Assembly: GCA_014382695.1 (NCBI GenBank)
Contig: JACNJF010000099.1
Coordinates: 1-45,507, forward strand
Direction: 5' to 3'
Origin: Gammaproteobacteria bacterium
GTDB lineage: Bacteria > Pseudomonadota > Gammaproteobacteria > GCA-001735895
DNA: 45,507 nucleotides
Notes under the pieces: model-generated
Told to the model about the DNA's origin: nothing
Databases searched by the model: none
The model's input: only the letters and a program-made list of their open reading frames with translations
Made by a program: the position numbers and the translations under genes
Part shown: in pieces, positions 9,317 through 17,681 of the stretch
How the letters are laid out: each line of letters begins with the position of its first letter
Numbering within the stretch: the stretch's first letter is position 1

Positions 9317-10114
9317 ATGATTCATTTTGATTTCGAGTTTCTACTGGTCGCAGCAGTGCTGGTCAGTGGCATTATCTGGCTGCTGGACAGCCTGCTTTTT
9401 GCTGCCGGACGTAAACAGCGTGCGCAGGGTCATGCGGTGCATGAACCGATACTGGTGGAGTATGCCAAATCTTTTTTCCCGGTACTGTTTGCGGTGATGA
9501 TTCTGCGCTCATTCGTGTATGAACCATTCCGTATTCCTTCCGGCTCGATGATGCCGAGTTTACTGGTGGGTGATTTTATTCTGGTGAATAAATATGATTA
9601 TGGTATCCGCCTGCCGGTCGTGCATACGCAGTTAACCGAAGGCAATAAGGTTAAACGCGGCGATGTTGCGGTGTTCCGCTTCCCCGATGATGAAAAGCTC
9701 GATTTCATTAAACGGGTGATAGGCCTTCCGGGCGACCATGTGAGTTATTATAATCGCCGACTGATGATCAATAATAAACCTCTCGAGGTTGTGTTAAAGG
9801 AAGTTTACCCTGGACAGGGTACGGGTAAGGACAATATGAAAGGAAGCGAGGTGTATATTGAGACGCTGGACGAGATCAGTCATCTAATGATGACCGATGA
9901 CAACGTGAAATTTAGTGCTAACGGCGAACTGATTGTGCCTGAAGGTCATTACTTTGTGATGGGCGATAATCGTGACCACAGCAATGACAGTCGCTTCTGG
10001 GGTTTTGTTCCTGAACAGAATCTGGTCGGCAAAGCGGTCAGAGTCTGGATGCACTGGGACTGGCGTAGTGATGGCAGCGGGCTCGATCTTTCTCGTATCG
10101 GTAATAAAATATAG
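9317..10114 (+). CDS. lepB: signal peptidase I
   Basis: Membrane serine protease that removes signal peptides from exported proteins. Two N-terminal transmembrane segments (about 8-28 and 52-68) anchor a periplasmic catalytic domain. The catalytic dyad is Ser77 in PSGSMMP and Lys132 in DFIKRVIGLPGD; the box GDNRDHSNDSRFWG is complete. Length 265 aa is slightly shorter than E. coli's 324 but normal for Pseudomonas-like enzymes. It follows lepA by 23 bases, the standard lepA-lepB pair. Confidence 0.97.
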   Translation: MIHFDFEFLLVAAVLVSGIIWLLDSLLFAAGRKQRAQGHAVHEPILVEYAKSFFPVLFAVMILRSFVYEPFRIPSGSMMPSLLVGDFILVNKYDYGIRLPVVHTQLTEGNKVKRGDVAVFRFPDDEKLDFIKRVIGLPGDHVSYYNRRLMINNKPLEVVLKEVYPGQGTGKDNMKGSEVYIETLDEISHLMMTDDNVKFSANGELIVPEGHYFVMGDNRDHSNDSRFWGFVPEQNLVGKAVRVWMHWDWRSDGSGLDLSRIGNKI

Positions 10115-10125
10115 AGGATATGGCG

Positions 10126-10494
10126 ATGAATAAACACGCACAACAGGGCTTAACTACGATTGGCTGGATTGCGGTTATTGGTATTTTTAGCATGATTGTG
10201 GTTACTGGATTTAAGGTTCTACCGATGTATCTGGAATTTTTTCAGATACGTTCTGTGATGGACAGTGTGGCGATCGATGAAGAGATCGATGTGCGTTCCA
10301 AAAATGACCTGTGGACCGCCATCAGCAAGCGCTTGATCATCAATCAGGTTAAAGTGCTGACGAAAGAAAACTTTACCTTTGAGCGCAACAAGGATCAGAC
10401 CACGATCAGCGTAAATTATGAAGTGCGTAAGCCCTATGTCGCACAGTTATTTCTGGGTGCTAATTTCAGTTATGCGGTAGTGACTACCCGGTGA
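10126..10494 (+). CDS. DUF4845 membrane protein
   Basis: Small inner-membrane protein of the DUF4845 family, regularly found between lepB and rnc in gammaproteobacteria; function unknown. One transmembrane helix lies near residues 12-32 after a QQGLTTIGW segment that recalls pilin-like N-termini, and the rest is a small periplasmic domain. The track starts at 10120, only two bases from the AGAGG element; the ATG at 10126 has proper spacing (eight bases) and gives 122 aa. Its stop overlaps the rnc start (GTGA), implying translational coupling. Confidence 0.85.
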   Translation: MNKHAQQGLTTIGWIAVIGIFSMIVVTGFKVLPMYLEFFQIRSVMDSVAIDEEIDVRSKNDLWTAISKRLIINQVKVLTKENFTFERNKDQTTISVNYEVRKPYVAQLFLGANFSYAVVTTR

Positions 10495-11165
10495 AGACAC
10501 TACAGCAGTTGCAGGCAATCATTCACTATCAGTTTAATGATGAACTGCTACTCAAGATGGCGATCACGCATCGTAGTTTTTCCAAAAATAACAATAATGA
10601 ACGGCTCGAATTTCTGGGCGACAGTATTCTCGGCCTGGTCATCTCCGGTCATCTGTTCAACCGTCTGGAGAGTGCATCGGAAGGTGAGCTAAGCCGGGTC
10701 AGAGCCAGCCTGGTCAAGGAAGAATCACTTGCCATGGTGGCCAGAGATATTGAGCTGGGAGAGTTTTTACGACTCGGCAGTGGAGAGCTGAAAAGTGGAG
10801 GCTTTAGACGTGCCTCCATTCTATCCGATGCGCTGGAGGCTATCTTTGGCGCGATCTACCTCGATGGCGGTTATCGTCAATGCGAAAAAACCATTCTCTT
10901 TCTGTATCAGGATTACATGGTGACACTGCCCGCGCCGGGTGATTTGAAAGACCCGAAAACGTCGCTGCAGGAACATTTGCAGGGTCAAAAGATTGAATTG
11001 CCGGTTTACGACGTGGTCAACACCGAGGGCAAGTCACATGATCAGATCTTTACCATCGAGTGCCGTATCGAAGAATTAAGCGTACTCACGGAAGGTAAGG
11101 GTAGCAGTCGTAAAAAAGCGGAGCAGATGGCCGCATCCAAAGCTTTAGCGCAGGTGAAAAAATGA
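10491..11165 (+). CDS. rnc: ribonuclease III
   Basis: Double-strand-specific endoribonuclease for rRNA and mRNA processing. The RNase III domain carries the signature NERLEFLGDSILGLVIS with the metal-binding acidic residues, and a second acidic site in SDALEAIFGAIYLDGG. The dsRNA-binding domain occupies about 155-222 with the GSSRKKAEQMAA helix. Length 224 aa is typical. It starts with GTG overlapping the DUF4845 stop and ends overlapping the era start (ATGA), the classic rnc-era coupling. Confidence 0.97.
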   Translation: MKTLQQLQAIIHYQFNDELLLKMAITHRSFSKNNNNERLEFLGDSILGLVISGHLFNRLESASEGELSRVRASLVKEESLAMVARDIELGEFLRLGSGELKSGGFRRASILSDALEAIFGAIYLDGGYRQCEKTILFLYQDYMVTLPAPGDLKDPKTSLQEHLQGQKIELPVYDVVNTEGKSHDQIFTIECRIEELSVLTEGKGSSRKKAEQMAASKALAQVKK

Positions 11166-12052
11166 ACCCCTCTTTTCAATGCGGCTATGTGGCGTTGGTT
11201 GGTAAGCCGAATACCGGAAAATCGACCCTGATGAATGCGCTGGTGGGGGAAAAGCTGAGTATTACCGCACATCGACCTCAAACCACGCGCCATCAGATAC
11301 TTGGCATCAAAACCACCGAACAGTATCAATGTATTTTCGTGGATACACCCGGCATCCATCAGGATCAGAAAAAAGCCATCAACCGCTATATGAATCGTGC
11401 AGCGACCAGCGTGCTGGATGATGTGGATCTGATCTGCCTGTTGCTCGATGTGCGTCATTTTAATGGTGATGATCTACAGGTGCTGAAAAAGATTGAGCAT
11501 CTGCAGAATGTGATTCTGGTGCTGAACAAGATGGATCAGATACAGAAAACCGACTTGTTACCGCTGATGCAACGGATCTCACTGTTACGACCGGGTCTGG
11601 ATATAGTTCCAGTGTCTGCTCTGAAACAGGAAAACCTTGAGCAATTGATGGTCCAGATACAGAAAAGACTGCCGCAGGGAATTCCGCAATTTCCCGATGA
11701 TCAACTCACCGATAAGCCGATGCGTTTTATCGTGGCCGAGATTATCCGCGAAAAGCTGTTTAGAACATTGACCCAGGAATTGCCCTATTCGATTACGGTG
11801 AATGTTGAACATTACAAAACGGAATCCGATCTGGTGCGTATCTCGGCATCGATCTGGGTTGAGCGTAAATCCCAGAAGGGTATAGTCATCGGCAAACAGG
11901 GCGCATTACTGAAAAAAATCGGGGTAGAGGCACGCGCCGATATCGAGCGCCTGGTTGACTCTAAAGTGTATCTGCAGCTGTGGGTTAAGGTACGCGAGGA
12001 CTGGTCGGATGATGAGCGATCTTTATCGGCTTTTGGTTACTCCAACGAGTAA
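11162..12052 (+). CDS. era: GTPase Era
   Basis: Essential GTPase that binds 16S rRNA and helps 30S maturation. Seen motifs: G1 GKPNTGKST, switch region HRPQTTRHQILGI, G3 DTPGIH, G4 NKMD and G5 near SALK; a type-II KH domain with IVIGKQGALLKKIG occupies the last 80 residues. Length 296 aa is standard. It overlaps rnc by four bases and is followed after 62 bases by recO, the conserved order. Confidence 0.97.
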   Translation: MNPSFQCGYVALVGKPNTGKSTLMNALVGEKLSITAHRPQTTRHQILGIKTTEQYQCIFVDTPGIHQDQKKAINRYMNRAATSVLDDVDLICLLLDVRHFNGDDLQVLKKIEHLQNVILVLNKMDQIQKTDLLPLMQRISLLRPGLDIVPVSALKQENLEQLMVQIQKRLPQGIPQFPDDQLTDKPMRFIVAEIIREKLFRTLTQELPYSITVNVEHYKTESDLVRISASIWVERKSQKGIVIGKQGALLKKIGVEARADIERLVDSKVYLQLWVKVREDWSDDERSLSAFGYSNE

Positions 12053-12114
12053 GCCTGATCTGGCGCAAGATCCGCGACGGAATCTGAGTTCCTCGCAGCT
12101 GCGTTAATCGAGCC

Positions 12115-12825
12115 ATGCAAAACAGAGTTAATGATCAGCCAGCTTTTATTCTGCACCGCAGAGACTTTCAGGAATCGAGCCTGATCCTGGAGCTTTTTAC
12201 CATCGATTTCGGGCGCATCAGTGTGCTGGTCAAAGGCGCCAGAAAACGCCGCGATGCCGCCTATTTTCAAACCGGACATCGTCTACAGCTGGGCTGGGGC
12301 GGCCGCTCTGCGTTAAAGATTCTGACCCAGATTGATTGCCGTCCCTTACAGATACCTCTCAAGCTGTATTCCTGCGTGTTTTATGTGAATGAGTTGCTGC
12401 TTTACCTGCTACCCAGGGAGCAGGAGCAGCGTGACTTATTCCATCGTTATCAGCACCTGCTGCTGGAGCTGGCGCAGCATCAGGCAGATGACAGTCTGGA
12501 GGCGGTTTTAAGATCGTTTGAAATGGATCTGCTACAGCAACTGGGGCTGATGCCGGATCTGACCATGGAGCATTATTCAGAGCAGTCGGTGCAAGCTGTG
12601 CTGCATTACACTTTTGATATGCTGACGGGGCTGAGACGTTGCGAGGATGGCAGCGAGGCTGGGTTCGGTGGGGGAGAATTACTCAGTATTCAACAACGCC
12701 GGTTTGATACTACAGCTGTGCTGAAAGCGGCAAAACGTTTGATGCGGAAAATAATTGATTACAACCTGCAAGGCAGAACGCTACAATCGCGTAAACTTTT
12801 TCAACAGTTAAACAAGAAACCATAA
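12115..12825 (+). CDS. recO: DNA repair protein RecO
   Basis: RecO works with RecR and RecF to load RecA on SSB-coated single-stranded DNA. The N-terminal OB fold contains [17 protein letters not shown] and the [14 protein letters not shown] basic stretch, followed by the helical domain. Length 236 aa is normal. As in many gammaproteobacterial RecO proteins, no zinc-binding cysteine set is seen. It lies between era and pdxJ, with pdxJ starting one base after its stop. Confidence 0.95.
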   Translation: MQNRVNDQPAFILHRRDFQESSLILELFTIDFGRISVLVKGARKRRDAAYFQTGHRLQLGWGGRSALKILTQIDCRPLQIPLKLYSCVFYVNELLLYLLPREQEQRDLFHRYQHLLLELAQHQADDSLEAVLRSFEMDLLQQLGLMPDLTMEHYSEQSVQAVLHYTFDMLTGLRRCEDGSEAGFGGGELLSIQQRRFDTTAVLKAAKRLMRKIIDYNLQGRTLQSRKLFQQLNKKP

Positions 12826-12826
12826 G

Positions 12827-13582
12827 ATGAATCCATCCCCCATTCTGTTAGGCGTCAACATCGATCATATTGCTACCCTGCGTCAGGCCAGGGGTACCCG
12901 TTATCCCGACCCGGTCACTGCCGCGTTGATTGCGGAACAGTCCGGTGCTGACTCGATCACCTTTCATTTACGTGAAGACCGTCGCCATATCCAGGAGCGC
13001 GATTGCCTGCTGTTAAAACAGATGGTGCAGAGCAAGTTAAATCTGGAGCTGGCGGTGACCGATAATATGCTCGATTTTGCCTGTGCCCTGATGCCGGAGG
13101 ATTGCTGCCTGGTGCCGGAAAAACGCGAAGAGTTAACCACCGAAGGTGGTCTCGATGTGGTAGATAATTTTGTTCGAGTGGAACAGGCCTGCGAACGTCT
13201 GGCACAGCAGAATATTCGGGTTTCACTGTTTATCGATGCGAGTAAGGCGCAGATCGATGCGGCAGTTGCGTGCAAGGCACCGTGCATCGAGATCCATACC
13301 GGTCATTTTGCCGATGCTCCGCTGCATCAGCAGCCAGCGCTGCTGCAGACTATCAATAGCGCTATTCAATACGCGCATGATCAGGGCTTACAGGTGAACG
13401 CCGGACATGGTCTGCACTATCATAATGTACAGGCGCTGGCGTGTAATCCTTTGCTGGTCGAATTGAATATCGGGCATGCAATTATGGCGGATGCACTGTT
13501 TCATGGGCTGGCTCACTCCGTCTCCAGTATGAAGCGGCTGATGGTTGAGGCGCGTAATCCGGCTTATCATCAGCGGGCCTAG
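12827..13582 (+). CDS. pdxJ: pyridoxine 5'-phosphate synthase PdxJ
   Basis: PdxJ condenses 1-deoxyxylulose 5-phosphate with 3-amino-1-hydroxyacetone 1-phosphate to make pyridoxine 5'-phosphate, the last ring-forming step of the DXP-dependent vitamin B6 route. The N-terminal [15 protein letters not shown] signature, the [10 protein letters not shown] segment, CLVPEKREE, and the phosphate-binding [10 protein letters not shown] region are all intact. Length is 251 aa against about 243 in E. coli. It sits immediately after recO and three bases before acpS, so the three form one transcript. Confidence 0.97.
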   Translation: MNPSPILLGVNIDHIATLRQARGTRYPDPVTAALIAEQSGADSITFHLREDRRHIQERDCLLLKQMVQSKLNLELAVTDNMLDFACALMPEDCCLVPEKREELTTEGGLDVVDNFVRVEQACERLAQQNIRVSLFIDASKAQIDAAVACKAPCIEIHTGHFADAPLHQQPALLQTINSAIQYAHDQGLQVNAGHGLHYHNVQALACNPLLVELNIGHAIMADALFHGLAHSVSSMKRLMVEARNPAYHQRA

Positions 13583-13584
13583 AT

Positions 13585-13965
13585 ATGCTCGCTGGTATCG
13601 GTGTAGATATCGCTGAAATTGCGCGCTTTGAACGGATGATCGAACGCTTTCACGATCGTATTGCACAGCGTATTTTAACCGGCAATGAACTCAGTCAGTT
13701 CCAGCATAGAAAGAGCAGCAGTGCTTTTCTGGCACTGCGCTTTGCTGCGAAAGAGGCGGCCAGTAAGGCGCTGGGATGCGGCATGACGGGAGGTATCGGG
13801 TTTCATTCGATCGAGGTTGTGAATGATCAAAGTGGTAAGCCCGAGCTGGTTTTTCATGGTGCGGCCAAAAAGCTGATCCAACAGAGAAATATCAGCCGGA
13901 CGCTATTGTCGCTATCCGATGAAAGACATTATGCGGTGGCTATGGTGGTGCTGGAGTCTGACTAG
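13585..13965 (+). CDS. acpS: holo-[acyl-carrier-protein] synthase
   Basis: Phosphopantetheinyl transferase that moves 4'-phosphopantetheine from CoA to the ACP serine. The metal-binding motif GIGVDIAEIARF opens the protein and the second signature RFAAKEAASKAL is present. Length 126 aa is typical. It begins two bases after pdxJ. Its last 26 bases overlap the end of the oppositely transcribed sensor kinase gene, so no terminator separates the two convergent units. Confidence 0.96.
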   Translation: MLAGIGVDIAEIARFERMIERFHDRIAQRILTGNELSQFQHRKSSSAFLALRFAAKEAASKALGCGMTGGIGFHSIEVVNDQSGKPELVFHGAAKKLIQQRNISRTLLSLSDERHYAVAMVVLESD

Positions 13966-16687
13966 GTTCGCAATCAGCCTTGCTGTCGATGAACTGTTTG
14001 AGTGCCTGCTCAACGGCCTTTAATTCACTATTCACCTGACTGGCCAGCTGCAATACCATAACTTCTTCGTGGCTGTCCTTGAGCGCTTCGTATTGCTTCA
14101 ATAATTGACTTAAGGCTGGCAGAGCGGCATAACAGACTACACCATGCAGGATATGCATGATGGCGCCAATTTTTTCCAGATCGACCGAGCCTATCGCAAA
14201 GTTCAGTACGTTCTTATAATCCGGTAATTCCTGTTGCAGCATCGTAAACGTCGAAATTACCAGCTTTTCCTGGTTCGCACAGAGTTTCAGGGTTTGCGCG
14301 AAATCGAGCGATGATAAAGCCCCGGTCGGTGCATCCGTTTGCGGTTTGACGGTTGAGACCGGCTGCTGATGATCCAGCAGGTTTTTCAGTTTCTGCTCTT
14401 CAATCGGCTTACTGATATAGCCATCAAACCCTAGATTCAATAGCCTTTCCTGTTCTTTTTCCAGTACGTTTGCGGTAATCGCAATGATCCGAGTGCAGAG
14501 TTCGGGTTGTTCGTTGCGCATCATCTGCATCAGTTCGATGCCATCAATTTCCGGCATCTGAATATCCAGCAGGATCAGGTCAAACGACTGCACTTTAAAC
14601 AACTGCATGGCTGCCCGGGCATTGTTGGCCTGGGTTGGAAGATGCCCCCAGATCCGGGTCAATTCACATGCCAACGCCAGATTAATGGCATTGTCATCCA
14701 CGATTAAAATATTTTTTGCGTTATGCTGACTGGGTTTTTCTACATTCGCCAGCGCTGGCTCTGGAGCTGGATCTGACTTCAGTTGCGTCATCAGACTGTG
14801 CAGTTTGTTCGAACTGTTGATGACGGAAATAAACTGGTAATCGGCATAGCTGGAAAGCTTGACCAGGCTCGGGTCGTAATGCATCACGATGACGCGTAGG
14901 CACTGTTGATGCGCTTTTTGTGGAATTAATTGATCGGGGTGCAGGCTGCTGTGACGTAAGTCGAATACTATAAAGTCGATGTAGCTCAGATTTTGCATCA
15001 GTTGCTTCTGGTAGCGATCGATCAAAGACGGGTCTTTAATCAGCTCCGCTTCAACATTAAAACCTGCTCGATTGTATAAAGACTGTAACTCACTCAGGGC
15101 GCGTTCATTGAATGCATAGATCAGCACCGTCTGACTATGATCTGTCGAATCTGCCGTGTCATTCTGAGCAGGAACTTTATCGAAGGGTAGTAATAGTGAA
15201 AACAATGAGCCACGATTTGGCTGACTGGTGAGCTGAATCATGCCACCCATCAGGATCGCGAGATTTTTTGAAATAGCCAGTCCCAGACCGGTTCCGGTGA
15301 AGCGGCGATTGATGTCTGACTCAATCTGTTTGAAGGCCTTAAACAGCGTTTTCTGGTTTTCGATATTGATACCGATCCCGCTATCTTCAATATCGAAGCG
15401 GATCATGGCTTTTTTGGCACTTTCATCCTCCATGATGACGGTAATAGAGACAAAACCCTGATCGGTAAATTTGATCGCATTGCCGATTAGATTGATGAGT
15501 ATCTGTTTCAGGCGGTACTTGTCGCCGGTCAGCATTTTCGGGGTATCGCTGTAGATGCTGAGGTAGAGATCGATATTTTTTTCGATAGTGCTGGCAAACA
15601 GGCTGTCGCGCGTTGACTCAACCAGCTCGTGTAGATCGAAGGGTGTGTTAATCAGTTCGATTTTCCCAGATTCTATCTTTGAAAAATCCAGGATTTCATT
15701 CACGATATTACTCAGATCACGGGTGGACTGGGTAATGATGTCGGCATAGCGCAACTGCTCCTGGCTTAATCCGGTTTTAAACAGCAGGGTGAGAAATCCC
15801 TGGATACCATTGATCGGGGTACGGATTTCATGGCTCATATTAGCCAGGAACTGGGTTTTAACTTTATCGGCTTTCTGTGCCGTATCGCGTGCTAGTGCGA
15901 GTTCATAATTGTTTTTCTCCAGATCACTCACCGCCAGACGTAAATCGATCGTGGCCGATTTAATCTTTTCATCCAGCTGCCTGCGATTAGCCAGCAATGC
16001 CTGCGACATACTGTTAAAACCTTTCTGTACATCACCAATCTCATTCGCTTCAAGAGGGTTGATGATGTCACCCAGGTGTCCGGTTTCTATGCGGTTTAAA
16101 TGATTCAGCAGGCTATATACCGGACGTGTTATACGACGGCTGATGCTGAGTGTGAGTAGAATGGCCAACAGTAGCATGGCAAAGAAAAAAAACGCACCTT
16201 CCTTGAAGATACGGGAAATCGTCATCTGTAGCTGCTGTTTCGAAATATACATATGGACCCAGCCCAGATTACGGCTGATGGCGGTGTCGGTCGGTTTACC
16301 CGGTTCAAAGATATCTTTCGTATCCAGCGGATGGGTCTGAATGTTCTGCCGATAATATGAGTATTCGGTACTCAACAAAGGCTGGTAATCACTGCCAACA
16401 GTACGGGCAATAATGCTGCCATCGATATTATAAACCGCAATAAAGATGATATTGTTGGTATTGATCGACTGTTCCAGCAGGCGTCGGATCTGCTCATAGC
16501 TACCGGTTAGTAGACCGAATTCTGAGGCACTGGCGATTTGCTGAGCAATAATTTCACCCTTGCTCTGGAGCAGCTGCTCGGCCTGGTCGATATTGCTTTT
16601 AATCAGCACATAAGTGAAGAAAGCATCGATCAGCAGGACCGGAATCATCGCAATCAGCAGAATCTGGTGCTTAATTCTAAAGCGCAT
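13940..16687 (-). CDS. barA: GacS/BarA-type hybrid sensor kinase
   Basis: Tripartite hybrid histidine kinase of the BarA/GacS family. In order: TM1 (about 9-29), a periplasmic sensor domain (30-160) resembling that of BarA, TM2 (163-182), HAMP (183-236), HisKA with His286 in LANMSHEIRTPING, an ATPase domain with DSGIGI and GTGLGLAIS, a degenerate receiver-like stretch (about 519-640) lacking the N-terminal acidic pair, a full receiver with Asp708 in LLDIQMPEIDG, and a C-terminal Hpt with His845 in MHILHG. Synteny supports the orthology: acpS on one side, cysM-rlmD on the other, as for gacS in Pseudomonas and barA beside rlmD in E. coli. The cognate regulator UvrY/GacA is not here. Unusually, it is the third gene of an operon behind a periplasmic binding protein and a TonB receptor. 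Confidence 0.88.
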   Translation of the reverse strand: MRFRIKHQILLIAMIPVLLIDAFFTYVLIKSNIDQAEQLLQSKGEIIAQQIASASEFGLLTGSYEQIRRLLEQSINTNNIIFIAVYNIDGSIIARTVGSDYQPLLSTEYSYYRQNIQTHPLDTKDIFEPGKPTDTAISRNLGWVHMYISKQQLQMTISRIFKEGAFFFFAMLLLAILLTLSISRRITRPVYSLLNHLNRIETGHLGDIINPLEANEIGDVQKGFNSMSQALLANRRQLDEKIKSATIDLRLAVSDLEKNNYELALARDTAQKADKVKTQFLANMSHEIRTPINGIQGFLTLLFKTGLSQEQLRYADIITQSTRDLSNIVNEILDFSKIESGKIELINTPFDLHELVESTRDSLFASTIEKNIDLYLSIYSDTPKMLTGDKYRLKQILINLIGNAIKFTDQGFVSITVIMEDESAKKAMIRFDIEDSGIGINIENQKTLFKAFKQIESDINRRFTGTGLGLAISKNLAILMGGMIQLTSQPNRGSLFSLLLPFDKVPAQNDTADSTDHSQTVLIYAFNERALSELQSLYNRAGFNVEAELIKDPSLIDRYQKQLMQNLSYIDFIVFDLRHSSLHPDQLIPQKAHQQCLRVIVMHYDPSLVKLSSYADYQFISVINSSNKLHSLMTQLKSDPAPEPALANVEKPSQHNAKNILIVDDNAINLALACELTRIWGHLPTQANNARAAMQLFKVQSFDLILLDIQMPEIDGIELMQMMRNEQPELCTRIIAITANVLEKEQERLLNLGFDGYISKPIEEQKLKNLLDHQQPVSTVKPQTDAPTGALSSLDFAQTLKLCANQEKLVISTFTMLQQELPDYKNVLNFAIGSVDLEKIGAIMHILHGVVCYAALPALSQLLKQYEALKDSHEEVMVLQLASQVNSELKAVEQALKQFIDSKADCEPSQTPAPP

Positions 16688-16723
16688 CAGCGCAAGTCTT
16701 TAAAGGGGCGACAGTGATAAGCT

Positions 16724-17671
16724 TCATTCCGACTGATCCTGTTTCAGCTTTTGCAGCAACTCTTCTTTATCGGGTAGCTGCAGGCCCAGCGAGCGGGCAA
16801 CATTCGGATTAAACTTGATATCGAATTCCGAGGAAAAATACACGCCCTGAGGCTGGAATGAATTATCGTCGAGTATTTTATTTAATAAAGCCGCCGTTTG
16901 CCGGCCAATATTCTCGGGTGAAGAATAGATAGCCGCGAGTGCTCCGGATTTAACCTGGGAAGGCGAGTAGCTGATCACGGGTTTGTTCTGTCGATAGGAG
17001 GTTAGCAATATACCTTTTAGTGTGTTGCGATTATACACATCCGGCTCAGGCAGGCTGAGCAGCACATCATTTTTCTGTAACAGATCCCTGACCATATTAA
17101 TCGGATTATCACCGACTGAAAACAGGCGTTGTTCCAGCTGTATGTCGAGGCTTTGATTCAAATCCTGAATGCGCTCGGGATCCAGCGCCGTGCTTTTATT
17201 TTTAATCAGACCAATTTTTTTTGAGCCCAGTAATAGTTTGATAAAGGTCAGATAGCGCTGTAGCGGTTGATCCAGCAGAATAATGTAATGCTGTAGACTG
17301 TCGGCATGCTGCTGGAGCTGGAATTCGGTAAGATAGGTGTGAATCACCGGTTTTTTCTGTGTGCGATGAATGGTGAAATTCGCCGCATCCAGTCCGAAGG
17401 TGATGACACAGCCTGCAGACAATAGCGCAGAGTCATCGCTGTGCAGAGTGTCCAGTGTGACTATCTGGAACTGTACCTGAGGTGTATGCAGGATCAGTTG
17501 TTCAATACTGCTATTGAAAAAACTGTTTTCATTACTTTTTATGATCAGGACCGACTTGTTATCAGCATAAACGGCTATAGAAAATAGTAATATTCCAACG
17601 CTCAGACAGGCTTGCCATAGCCTTCTGTCTGCAAGTGTTGTTATCCATCTATGGAAGCAAAATCCTGTCAT
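16724..17671 (-). CDS. periplasmic ABC-type substrate-binding protein
   Basis: Resembles the ABC transporter substrate-binding family PF04392 (BMP/LivK-like two-lobe fold). An uncleaved or late signal sequence at about 15-37 (LSVGILLFSIAVYA) directs it to the periplasm. The second lobe has the family hallmarks PVISYSPSQVKSGALAAIYSSPENIGRQ and a C-terminal FNPNVARSLGLQLP. No permease or ATPase gene accompanies it. It lies 10 bases after the TonB receptor and 36 bases before the hybrid kinase, all on the minus strand, so a sensory role, delivering bound ligand to the kinase periplasmic domain, is more plausible than transport. That role is inference. Confidence 0.8.
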   Translation of the reverse strand: MTGFCFHRWITTLADRRLWQACLSVGILLFSIAVYADNKSVLIIKSNENSFFNSSIEQLILHTPQVQFQIVTLDTLHSDDSALLSAGCVITFGLDAANFTIHRTQKKPVIHTYLTEFQLQQHADSLQHYIILLDQPLQRYLTFIKLLLGSKKIGLIKNKSTALDPERIQDLNQSLDIQLEQRLFSVGDNPINMVRDLLQKNDVLLSLPEPDVYNRNTLKGILLTSYRQNKPVISYSPSQVKSGALAAIYSSPENIGRQTAALLNKILDDNSFQPQGVYFSSEFDIKFNPNVARSLGLQLPDKEELLQKLKQDQSE

Positions 17672-17681
17672 CAGATATTTT

